Shown here: positions 40,601 to 47,204 of the stretch, piece by piece
Numbering within the stretch: position 1 is the stretch's first letter
Layout: every line of letters begins with the position of its first letter
Virus record (IMG/VR): IMGVR_UViG_3300006735_000026
Span: 1 to 64,000 of that record
Length of the DNA stretch: 64,000 bases
Strand: one strand, 5' to 3'
DNA from: a virus
Made by a program: the position numbers and the translations under genes
The notes under the pieces: generated by a model
Seen by the model: the letters and a program-made list of their open reading frames with translations, nothing else
Databases searched by the model: none
Told to the model about the DNA's origin: nothing

Positions 40601-43600
40601 TCATTTCGGTTCCAGGAAGTTTGACCGAATGTATAAACATCACCTGAGTTATCAACCGCTAAAGCATGTGCTGAAATACCTTCAATATTATTCTTATTAA
40701 ATTCATTATTGGTATGAGTCTTTAACTTACCATCATAACCAATTTTGACAGTATCTACAGTTTTGTATGTTGTAGTATTATCAGTTCTGCTGAATGCTAC
40801 GTTCAGGTCACCGAAAATGTCAATGACACACTTTTTAGCAACTTCAACAGTCTGACCACTAGGAGCAACATATCTGTAGTTCCAAAGAAGATCTCCAGTT
40901 GTATCGAATTTACCAACCCAGAAACTATCTTTAGTAGTATTGTCAGACTTGAGTCTCAGTGTTGCAGAAACATAGCACTCTTTAAACTCATCACTGACCA
41001 AACTTACATCGAGGAAGGAATATAAAGAACTATTGACTTCCTTAATCCATTCAACAGTAATTGCACTGGTTCCGATAAGTGCTTTACCGAAAGATACTCT
41101 AATATCATCATTACCAGAAGCATCTGCAGTTTCTAAGACAAAGTAAACTGCATCGTCAAGAACAATCAGGTCGCGAAGTTTTTCTGACTTAGAAGAAGTC
41201 GAAATTTTTCTCTTTGCAGCAAAATTACCAGTTGAATCAATAGATGCGATGAATGCATCATATGGATTTGCTGAGTTGGTATTTGTAAAACCACCAATAA
41301 TATAACGAGTATCAGAATATCTCTTGATTGCAGTTACATGGTCTGCACGAGTAGAACCAGAGATACCAGCATAACCTTTTTGGAAATTCAGAGTTGCACT
41401 AAGTCCATCAGCAGCCTGAGTGTATTTTGCAAGAATGATATCAGGATTATATGCAGCAAGAATTGGAGCATTGGGTTTGTTTTCACCAACTACCCAAATG
41501 TTATTGCCACTAACATCAATATTATTGAATTCTGTATAAGTTTCACCTGTTTGACTTTCTAAAGTCTTCTCCCATTCTTTTACTCCAAGAGCAGAGAACT
41601 TAGAAACAAATGCAACTTCATTGCTATTGGCATCTAAAGTTTTACCACAAACAAAGAGTTCTTTATCATCATTTACGACAATATCATTAACTTTTACATA
41701 ATTTTGATTTGCAATAGTAGATACATAATAATCTGCTTTTTTGAATACCTGAGGATGACTTAAGATAACTCTAGGGTTCTTAGTATATCCAGAACCAGAA
41801 TTAACAATGTTAACTGTTTCAATCGATCCAACAGATGTAACTACTGCTTTCAATTCTGCCGATTCTCCATCACCATCAATAATAATGGTAGGAGGAATCT
41901 CCTCATCGTATCCAGATCCACTCTGTTCAATTACGAGTTCTTCAATACCTTTTAACTGACGAACAACAAACTGCTTGTTTGTGTTGTCCATTACAGGATT
42001 GTAATTCACATAAACCGTATCGCCAGCAGCAATGTTATGTGGAACTTGTGTTTGAACAACACCATAGTTCTTATCACTTACTGTTTCAAAACCATAAGAT
42101 GTGATTGTCTCACCAGTAATTCTAGAAACACGAGCAGATACGCCAATGCCCTCAGTATCAGTATTGTCAAATGTTAGAATGTCATTTACCTGATAACTCT
42201 TACCAGGGTTTTCAACAATGAATCCTGTTACAGCAGCATCTTCAAACTTGGTAATAGTTTCAACTTCAATATCAACCTTAGAATCGAATCTTACTGAAGG
42301 GAAGTAATCGAAGAGTTGTAAAGGAGATTCTTCAAACAGTTGATCGGGATCAGCAGTCTCTGCTGCATCGATAATACCGTCTCTGTTCTCGTCTTCTACG
42401 TCAAACAGGAGAATGTCACCACCCTCAGTGGTTAGGGCGTTTGTAGAGGCATTTGGTGCCCTCTCAACGTCAATATCAACGTTCTCATAGGGATCTCTGT
42501 AGCGGACAACACCTGTAGGAATATTTTGCTGTACAGCATCTTTATTCAGGTTCCAAGAATCAACAACTGAGTTGAAATCTGGACCCATGACATATGGGAA
42601 CAATGCATTACCTAACTCGGTAGTGTCAATAGTGACAAAATAGCAATACCTACCTTCTGGGAAGTCTGGTGTCTTACAGAAACGACCATTATACTGATCC
42701 AGATCACCTAAACCAAAGACATACTCATAGTCTTCAATAAACTTACCTGCTGGTTCATCAGTCAGTAAAGGTCCAGCAGTTCTAACAGGATACGGATTTG
42801 TATCTGCATTATAAACAATATTTGTCTTCAGACGGTATGAAGTATCAAGTCTAGTGATTTCAGATGATTGATCTGTAGGATCGGTGTATCCATAAGGACC
42901 ATAGATGGGGTTACCGTCAAACGACCAACCAATAATAGGAGAGTGTGTTAACTGATCTTCTTGCTCTCTGATATCACCATTAGTATTTTCAAATAAGTTA
43001 TCACCCAGAATATATCTCAGTCTCTGAGGATTGGAAAGGTGTGCATACTCACCACCATACTGATTATTGAATCCAGCAAATACAGCACCCTGAGCAGAGT
43101 CAAATGTGGTGGTTTGCTCTAAGTTGTATGTCCATTGGAATACATTAGAACTAAATGTCGCATTGTTACCAACAGATGTCAAGTTAATCAGAGTTGTACC
43201 CTGAACGTAGTTGATACCTCTGTTCAGAATTTCAATACTAGTCACCCTACCAGCATTTTCACCATCAGTATCGATAGTTGCACGAGCAAGGGCACCGAAA
43301 CCATCACCTTGAATTGTGATTTCAGGAGCAGTTGTATATCCGCTACCTGCAGAGATGATAGCGATAGAAATAATTCTTCCGTTACTAACGATTGCTTGAG
43401 CAACAGCGCCAGAACCAGAACTCAAAGAAATAGTGGGTTTGGAGGTATAAGATGCACCACCCTCATCAACAGAGATAGATCTAATAGGACCACGAACAGA
43501 TGCGGTTGCAGTTGCACCAGTACCACCGCCACCAACGATAGTGATTGACGGTTGTGAGGTGTATCCTGTACCACCAGAATTCATAAGAATCCTAGAGACA

Positions 43601-46600
43601 ACACCCTTAGTGATAATAGCAGTTGCAGCAGCGCCAGAACCGCCTCCACCGACGATAGAGACCAGAGGGGATGAAGTATATCCAGATCCACCTGCATCGA
43701 CGTTAATGGACGTAATAGAACCATCAACTACAACACTGGCCGCGGCACCCGCTCCACCACCACCAGAAACGGTGATTGTAGGAGGAGATGCTGCATCATA
43801 ATCAGAACCAGCATTAGTAATATCGATTGAAGTTACAGGTCCAAATGTTTTAGTCAAACTAGACTTGTAAGACCAAATAGATACGCCATTGACCCATGTA
43901 CCAATAGGACCAGGAACAATAGTGTTCTTAGTCGAAATTGTTTGAGGAACCAGAGGGAATCTGTTTAATTTACGCTGGTTACCAGGTAACAACGCAGATC
44001 CAGGGAAAGGACCAACTGCATAGTTGGGAATACCAGTAGATGCAACATAGACAGAGTTGTCGTTAAAGAACGAGTTCTGTACGTTAGTTGTGTAAGGTCC
44101 AATAGAATTAAGAACCGCAGCATTATCAGACTTACCTTTGTTCAAGTCAACTGATACTAAGATATTACCCTGAGGAATAACGGTAGCAGGAGCAGGAAGT
44201 TGATATTGGAATACAGTTTCACTGTCTCTAGAGGTAACAAAGAAAGATCCGTTGTAAATGATTGGGTTTGCACCATAAACGGTAACCTGATCACCAACCA
44301 GCAGACCATGTGGATTGGAGCAGGTAATCGTTGCAAAACGATTGTCGATACCACCGAAAGTTACATCAGTGACTTCAATCAGTTTTTTGACGTTGTACAA
44401 CCAGGTTCTAAGTTCTGGTTTAGTAGATGTACCACCAAGTTTAGATACGGTGAGTTTATCACCAGCAAGATAGTAAGATCCAGTGTCAGTAAGAGTCGTT
44501 TGTTGTGCATCGACAATACCAACAACATTCAGAACTACTTCCTGTGCAGTTCCTTTATTGATGAAAACAGTAAAGTTAGATGATACAGGTGTAGCAGAAT
44601 CCCAGTCCTCAACAACACCATTTACAGAACGAGTACATTCGATGAACTGGTTAAGAGACTTTTCCTTATATTGAACTACTTCTGATCCACTGATTACAAA
44701 TTCACCGTTTCTTTCTGGCCAACCAATGGTAGAGTCAACTGTAATGACGTTATCTTCTGTTCCGAGAGGTTCTGCAAGTTTTGTCTTATAAGGAACTGTG
44801 AATGAACCCGTAATGGTTTCTTCAGACAGAACAAGTTCAAAGATCTCAACTTCAGAAGTTTTGATAGAAATATAGTTTTCAACTAGAGCACTTGCATCTC
44901 TGATGTTAGGATCTGCAATATCCGCTTCTTGAGTCAGCAGACCATCTTTAATATTTGTAGGATCACCACTTACTAATGTGGCACGAAGAATCGTATCAAT
45001 AGACCAAGTTGCAGAAGATGGTTTAATGATTTGATCTTTGGGGTATGAAATGCTGATCTGTTCTCCGTAGAGAAGTTTGAACAGATATGCAACACTAAAA
45101 GAAGTACCCTTAGCAGAATAAAAATCTTTTACAGACTTAATTGCTGTACGAACATCAATCTTCTTGTAATCCAGTTCAGGAACATCAGGAAGGAACTGTT
45201 CGGTATATTTGTCTAAAAGTCTCTTGATAAAGAGAGCATCAAGACACTTGACATTATCATCAATGGCAGCAGGCATTGCCATTGTGTTATTTGAGAAAAT
45301 AGCATTACCACTTTCTGTGTATGCGGTTATGCCACTTGCCGCTCTGGCACAACCAACAAATTGTGCTTTGGTATATCCAGAACCTGCTTTATTAATAGAG
45401 AATCCAGTAATTTCGTTTAGACCAATCTCAACAGATGCTTCTGCTTGAGGGGGTGACTGGATAACGACTTGTGGTGGATTAGCAGCACTATATCCACTAC
45501 CAAAGTTGTTAACATTGATATCAGTGATTCTACCGTTGAAGATAGATGCTGTTGCAGTTGCACCAGTACCACCGTTAGTTCTGTTATCAACAATATAAAC
45601 TGAGGGGACATCTTCATATCCACTGCCACCACTCAGGAGTTCAATGCCAATAACACGTCCATCACCATCAACTTGAGTTTGGAGAACTTGAGCACCAGTA
45701 GGATCAACTACAGCAATTCTAGGAGTAGTTGTATAACCCTGACCAGCATTCAATACATTAATACTAGTAATTACACCATTGGTAAGAACTGCTTGAAGAT
45801 TTGCTCTGATAGGGTTAGTTCCTATCGGTTCATCAACATAAATCTCGGGTGCCGTAGTATATCCCTGACCACCATCAACAATAGGGATAGTTCCAGTAAT
45901 AGCACCATTAGAAATGGTTGGAGTGCCAAGAACAGCACCACCAGGTTGCTTAAACGTTACTCTAGGAGTAAAAGTATATCCACTACCAGAACTGACGATA
46001 TCAACAGCGGTGATACTACCATTGGTAACAGTTGCCTTCAGTTCAGCAATTTTAGATCCAGCAACAGTAGGATTCTGAATAACTACGGTTGGTGGGTTAG
46101 TATCGCTATATCCTCTACCACCATCGAGAAGAGTAGATGATTTGATACCATTTACAAGAGCAGTAGCATTTGCACCAGTACCACTATTGATAGCACTGAT
46201 ATTAACTTTAGGTGGATATTGGAATCTATAGTTACTTCCATTTTCATTGATAGAAATAGAAGTTAACTCTCCAGTATTATTGATACGAGCATAACCAATT
46301 GCTCCAGAACCAAATGAGGGGATTGGTGCCTCAATAGAATACAGAGATAAAAATCTTCCGTTTAGTGGTGCTTCATTAAAGATGAAAATATCACCATCTA
46401 AGAAGTAATCAACTTTAGGAATTAAAAGTTTGTTATCATAAACAGCAATTACATATTCATCAACAATAGGTTCATATTTTGCGCCATTTCTAGTCAGTTT
46501 GAACTGAGTCTTACCCTCACCAAAAGAGTTTGAAATATTATCAGTACCAACGATAGTATTTTCAATAAAACCACTCAGGTGGGTAATATAAGTCGCTGAA

Positions 46601-47196
46601 TTATCGTCAGATGCAATTCTGGTTCTAGGTGCAGTTGTGAAGACAATATTCGTTCCACTAATCGTATAATCCGTGCCAGGAATCAAAACCTCGCCATAAA
46701 CACTAACAATGAGGTGTTGAGGACTAGGAGGTCCAATTGGATTGGATTGAGATGTTAAAGGGAAAGAACGAGTAGTGCCATCAAACAGATCGATGATCTG
46801 AGCAAGAGTTGTCCACTTAAGTTTTACCTGTTCATAAGAGATACCAGGAGTCAGAGCAATGTTTGGAGAAGCAGTTGTGCTCTCGTAGTAAATTACTTCG
46901 TCGCCAATTAAGATCGAACCATTCGCATCTAAAAATTGATCAACAGACTCAACAACAATATTATCACTAGACGCCGAGATTGCTTCTACAACCTTAGTTG
47001 AACCATCAAGAATTCCAATATCCAGTTTGTCAATATCCAGATATTGTAGGAAGTTATTGACGATATTCTGACCAAGACCTGTCTTTTCCTGAGACCTGTA
47101 ATAATATTCTATGAATTTATTGAACAGGGGATATTCAGACCCAATAAAGTCGGGAGTCTGACTCGCAATAGACTGAGAAACCTTATTAATATTCAT
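28651..47196 (-). CDS. gp7: giant gp7-type baseplate wedge protein (6181 residues)
   Basis: gp7 starts baseplate wedge assembly in T4 (1032 residues there). The family match is near residues 685-710: IKSVKDFYSAKGTSFSVAYL and FKLLYGEQISI, closely resembling the T4 FYSTKG...FLFKVLYNEE region. The gene's place next to gp6 also fits. Other parts: about 24 GSGY modules, many at 300-640, 1100-1330 and 2990-3260; a YHYH domain near 1417-1540; a propeller-like region near 1830-2210; a LamG-like domain near 2211-2420; a second near 4180-4344 (GAFTVELWIKP, TWYHVAISRSG, GYVDEFRVS); helical modules with C-x2-D near 4420, 4765 and 4926; and INGVLQPPG-type beta units at both ends. No frameshift or stop interrupts it. 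Functions beyond wedge assembly are inferred. Confidence 0.85.
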   Translation of the reverse strand: MNINKVSQSIASQTPDFIGSEYPLFNKFIEYYYRSQEKTGLGQNIVNNFLQYLDIDKLDIGILDGSTKVVEAISASSDNIVVESVDQFLDANGSILIGDEVIYYESTTASPNIALTPGISYEQVKLKWTTLAQIIDLFDGTTRSFPLTSQSNPIGPPSPQHLIVSVYGEVLIPGTDYTISGTNIVFTTAPRTRIASDDNSATYITHLSGFIENTIVGTDNISNSFGEGKTQFKLTRNGAKYEPIVDEYVIAVYDNKLLIPKVDYFLDGDIFIFNEAPLNGRFLSLYSIEAPIPSFGSGAIGYARINNTGELTSISINENGSNYRFQYPPKVNISAINSGTGANATALVNGIKSSTLLDGGRGYSDTNPPTVVIQNPTVAGSKIAELKATVTNGSITAVDIVSSGSGYTFTPRVTFKQPGGAVLGTPTISNGAITGTIPIVDGGQGYTTAPEIYVDEPIGTNPIRANLQAVLTNGVITSINVLNAGQGYTTTPRIAVVDPTGAQVLQTQVDGDGRVIGIELLSGGSGYEDVPSVYIVDNRTNGGTGATATASIFNGRITDINVNNFGSGYSAANPPQVVIQSPPQAEASVEIGLNEITGFSINKAGSGYTKAQFVGCARAASGITAYTESGNAIFSNNTMAMPAAIDDNVKCLDALFIKRLLDKYTEQFLPDVPELDYKKIDVRTAIKSVKDFYSAKGTSFSVAYLFKLLYGEQISISYPKDQIIKPSSATWSIDTILRATLVSGDPTNIKDGLLTQEADIADPNIRDASALVENYISIKTSEVEIFELVLSEETITGSFTVPYKTKLAEPLGTEDNVITVDSTIGWPERNGEFVISGSEVVQYKEKSLNQFIECTRSVNGVVEDWDSATPVSSNFTVFINKGTAQEVVLNVVGIVDAQQTTLTDTGSYYLAGDKLTVSKLGGTSTKPELRTWLYNVKKLIEVTDVTFGGIDNRFATITCSNPHGLLVGDQVTVYGANPIIYNGSFFVTSRDSETVFQYQLPAPATVIPQGNILVSVDLNKGKSDNAAVLNSIGPYTTNVQNSFFNDNSVYVASTGIPNYAVGPFPGSALLPGNQRKLNRFPLVPQTISTKNTIVPGPIGTWVNGVSIWSYKSSLTKTFGPVTSIDITNAGSDYDAASPPTITVSGGGGAGAAASVVVDGSITSINVDAGGSGYTSSPLVSIVGGGGSGAAATAIITKGVVSRILMNSGGTGYTSQPSITIVGGGGTGATATASVRGPIRSISVDEGGASYTSKPTISLSSGSGAVAQAIVSNGRIISIAIISAGSGYTTAPEITIQGDGFGALARATIDTDGENAGRVTSIEILNRGINYVQGTTLINLTSVGNNATFSSNVFQWTYNLEQTTTFDSAQGAVFAGFNNQYGGEYAHLSNPQRLRYILGDNLFENTNGDIREQEDQLTHSPIIGWSFDGNPIYGPYGYTDPTDQSSEITRLDTSYRLKTNIVYNADTNPYPVRTAGPLLTDEPAGKFIEDYEYVFGLGDLDQYNGRFCKTPDFPEGRYCYFVTIDTTELGNALFPYVMGPDFNSVVDSWNLNKDAVQQNIPTGVVRYRDPYENVDIDVERAPNASTNALTTEGGDILLFDVEDENRDGIIDAAETADPDQLFEESPLQLFDYFPSVRFDSKVDIEVETITKFEDAAVTGFIVENPGKSYQVNDILTFDNTDTEGIGVSARVSRITGETITSYGFETVSDKNYGVVQTQVPHNIAAGDTVYVNYNPVMDNTNKQFVVRQLKGIEELVIEQSGSGYDEEIPPTIIIDGDGESAELKAVVTSVGSIETVNIVNSGSGYTKNPRVILSHPQVFKKADYYVSTIANQNYVKVNDIVVNDDKELFVCGKTLDANSNEVAFVSKFSALGVKEWEKTLESQTGETYTEFNNIDVSGNNIWVVGENKPNAPILAAYNPDIILAKYTQAADGLSATLNFQKGYAGISGSTRADHVTAIKRYSDTRYIIGGFTNTNSANPYDAFIASIDSTGNFAAKRKISTSSKSEKLRDLIVLDDAVYFVLETADASGNDDIRVSFGKALIGTSAITVEWIKEVNSSLYSFLDVSLVSDEFKECYVSATLRLKSDNTTKDSFWVGKFDTTGDLLWNYRYVAPSGQTVEVAKKCVIDIFGDLNVAFSRTDNTTTYKTVDTVKIGYDGKLKTHTNNEFNKNNIEGISAHALAVDNSGDVYTFGQTSWNRNEFIFAFESGETGDSCSHYTATYTGTNGAIQYLANAAYMPAYQTASPSVWENANIKIPAAQLGTKLNDDWTCEFMVYKNGSEYNTHSQTQVTLMAIGDATVSTGGLWLYYDLSSGKLELVVTNNTTALNSAGSALQSVSTTMFADNTWQFVAVQKSGNSFTGYINGIQVFTGTIASTSLGNKDLFFGNIPGRSTTLGQFRKNEQFQGYFDNIRLRNRAVTPTVPSDVSALPASGAYGLAFSWVDTAWFTTNLNRYDYIDYIGWGIKTDKNSDAARLGDKGVQTNTGIGFGRSAITPVTGSTLTVTNIGLALGDVGLQTLDFDDATITLAQDTETLTYAVDEWSSRTSTVPSPGSQKLKVTAVVRNRYYMKVTNTVKIDNVQELTINQAFNFTVGAKLRLNNAAGTFVNSGYILSVDKVNNKVLVAVNNNAWSDDLNTGNLVTEQFAEQSTYGITGPVPQDINDITDYIFEKIDNTTPGTFDIDLDKYNLDGTYNAGGGQNLDSFATFKPFNTDFYSVKIEEVSGSSSFIVGSVVNITASDISFNAAFTTAQITNLTGVLKITLVSTLSKTLQCTAVANTDEVYVITADKHYLTAGENINVDGNPSQESGGVTYDEYDGSFTVDRVVSSKEFTYKLSAAAITAPATSAGGVSIFVKSPVLKMYYGHQYLFDLSHSSMAGANLSFSKDNLFKLEYSFNSIERIGTPGLTGEGQPTPTVKLKVDRDIVTNISYYFDPSRTGSESPIAAGSYLDIVDSPYLGTFTVTDTSGGTITTGDNVFKFLLPNEPEGVATVSQSSYSTSSTKAVGPIDSIRIVNAGGFYSRLPIVTGIQSSRKIERVDINEPGTEYAPGVYNGVPIGGDGEGGLVSILVADGTDSEGVLIPGQVQEVVVTSPGKGYTTATIDIEAIDGILGAGLTGSGAELEVVIPPFGTGASIFTKGDKVGKIKKLKNNNFGYDYPHDYTLRPEITFPINAQLTSTSILDSITVTNPGSGYSQAPAVVITGGGGIGAIAEATIRNGRIDQILVKDPGSGYSSEPAVALKSSFNYVVNLDLGLLQFAFPHGIVNGSEVTLTVTDTGDGADFPLAAGALGRLNSTTTYFAITGSANSLEDDQLKLAITSANAELGDAITFANAGVGRQSLLTESFGAAATANVITSTFLEGELVYQGDTFETATATGYVSTNSGWQVGPRILKIVDYTGDFSANQRVTGVISKSSGIISDLKIAKGVLEIGSITKTTGQFIDDVGKPSEIIQKIQDSYYYQDFSYAVKSSVSIDDWKDILIKNVHPASFKVFGELNLNEYGSIPNKITDFELTKSVELARESIVPNIQNFSLVEPLYSEFNNTEVLFRQKRLTSSENILTSVVQRIDDISNLFDGERIAFPLTVSGSNVVANANQLMIVLNGVAQTPNTSFEIQGDSIVFSEPPQPPASVKYVNVTVNQISTVSFTFTNQSGIFPYTGNTLIGVSSTARLTVTKVVGDVIEGYVTEGTFIIGELCTVGATGFSANLATNTPITNIGLFAFGETVTNLQGDTAKVEQINLQRGQETPLADLRYTIGAATTTFEVVTTASGADAPVPAGTFVQGQKYQFGSEIFTVNTITDGSDSTTLGVTRGEDGTQPVAQQEDIPIYGTQISVTDDLTLSKTAGTYQSTPGLYDIELNDVIIGASSGVVAQITSTATYQDPVTQEFIGQVNISEGSSFFGLLFNRITSQTYPNIVLDDISKSTVSIVDFTDNSTAFDIRFPSNELINNFVIPYDNASGALQQDEFIRNYKLEYGTSSADFFANEPGKTRKLTFKDSVGSGFFGAGQIIRTTDTKAEVIGYNQARRTLYLGKIGRTQSTGADYHSATFTAGAGLNTYNERYGTACLALSPGVAPHTFVSGVTNAITASVGASGTFTAQAGTTYDALSGLLVLNIGTHSLTTSNKVTIADNGITFTCDQDNNTSNKTYPRATDPASGQALTITATTSTTVTVNVGAVPVDEYISYATSTEFGFGTGAFTVELWIKPLSVAAGSKTLFDFRTTATELSPYLYLDGANLKYYNNGSVTITGTTNLVAGTWYHVAISRSGSTTKMFLNGTQEGSDYSDASNYGSTKPIRIGATYNAASVFPGYVDEFRVSTNARYTGTFTAPAGIFQGDSNTKLLLHFDGTEGQTYVDDWSGSEGFTKGEEFNNDAILATSRVTGAPAGFAGKTQRYYDAANLLLANKDFIAKETVYLLTQQYPSLAIPGGNVNCEDDIVDVIEELVEDLRNGGNSHIWDTAALYVNRTTTPITINHVDGEQVETVWAFDKAKEIAQYIITNTLWTVTGSHGLTQKTDTTITDSSTSSFTQFNVTAPTTYDAASGDLVLTIGSHSLTTASRIGIATESLTFTCAQDNNDRQTAYPRAIAGDGSPDPAYNAVLPVKAVTGTTITVNIGASPVGQQYAHTFVSATANAVTVLDYTTGDCADVWSTVGNLMDIITDTLENANLSSPVDHLASVTKVEPAYEFQGGTVDAFLETDFTVSYQDTVNDLVYSNQIDGDAQYRFRDAAGLIRANRTPIVDKAAADMIARYPDLAQDMPRNQNGGSTDGTLRCKTDLGQILDAIANDIENGGNRNTITAGNFYVGANGELQHIRLQAFQSIYAHDRLGYYAKQAITGDLDETNTDAIIVGDWGITQDGGNCANVQSAIDTLITTINDIIAPTDEDFEIAADRIYFNRNYIAEEITGLTTQEFTYDLNGVNYSALTYPGSNGAATCQRDLKLILLSIISDLQTGGTNSTIQAIELYLNANLTINHIENELLATIYSIELLKTFAERAVQNLLYDQFAAVTGDQYAAQFTSQTAYRDVLTPTAINNVIYRIRDLVDTSVAILAPGKDEARSAAKNLLYNKNYYKEEISTQAIAQFGVGAWTYDTFVEGLVDDIVHDLITTDVDVSVSAYTITLSASTGAFVVGETVTSSGGGTATVLDWDAEDEILYVGAFTGTAWAAADTLSAPSSATGTIATSGVSSAYDWYTSPANVKILAKARTITSNIAGQISGINLFTNPEAFAANWQVNDLGGVDSLLITNNSIAAPDATVTAEKFFAANSNGGVHDTFRDYSLTAFETFDSGTVKFDTSNETFDTGSAGIDATQTFTYSVFFKTAGSQSVRFQLTLDPGAASEQNIFFDLNLNAGTTGSLFIPQGGITGDAFGAVPYGDGWYRAYITTTFGFGFSTLRSSVIVNSATGANNWTGDGSVGAYLWGAKLNKGALDPYTAVSGEIFYADTEYNIKNYAINLLEGFMGQALDGTLTSPSTSAGFYSYYDATKAGDYTKATIQRSIRYGLNIIREQLTTDSYYTTLIQVNGISLVAKTYGVRDIPVGIAGGLQGSDYIYGLNSDSYAELEGITVNEAKVVQVYKRFRIDGTITDGPFIMGEVVTKQGAPSVTGVVYGFHEDANYKYLDVRVTAGPWAVTDTLVGATNSTTAQISAEEDRLHVIDLKGDFANDIPFKGYTSGNSATPTGFLKTQAAVTSNAGGTLTVDTPSLLGSFEKTSVVYPESSREYLDVSKYAGLDVQVGQRIASEGYIRLGVAIVSGLNVFTVGNRIYKVVNGNQDTSNYGIITEVDLGNNYIYITEVVGSFSNGDLIGDYGVGNSFPVGYASISTKVTTAGAAAALVQDIRPVGLNRRIYLSDIRGTFDVKDSIKGLDGYRAAVLSKVELKARTKRAFKGFDGTQTNFKLTTDNGTQYLPDPAGHLLIFINGVLQPPGATNAFTAFSDEIQFTEAPDPGASFTGFYVGKLRQLDDISFEFDSLRQSFNLKRNDVFYSLTLTDGVQSSVIRPENNIIVSINGVLQEPGVGFEIVGSRIIFSEIPRVGSTFVAFSYVGSEADVEAATVVPPIESGDFIEIQGETSPREVALIESSNSLITFDYLGSVFGQDGQASANLTSGFIDRVQVTAGGSNYTSRPTVRLDSISGFDGQVRALVGVAGVEMSNAGSGYQNPEVIVETSVPDDWTAPDLSLYGEEVIDPEIL

Positions 47197-47204
47197 CTCT
47201 TAAT

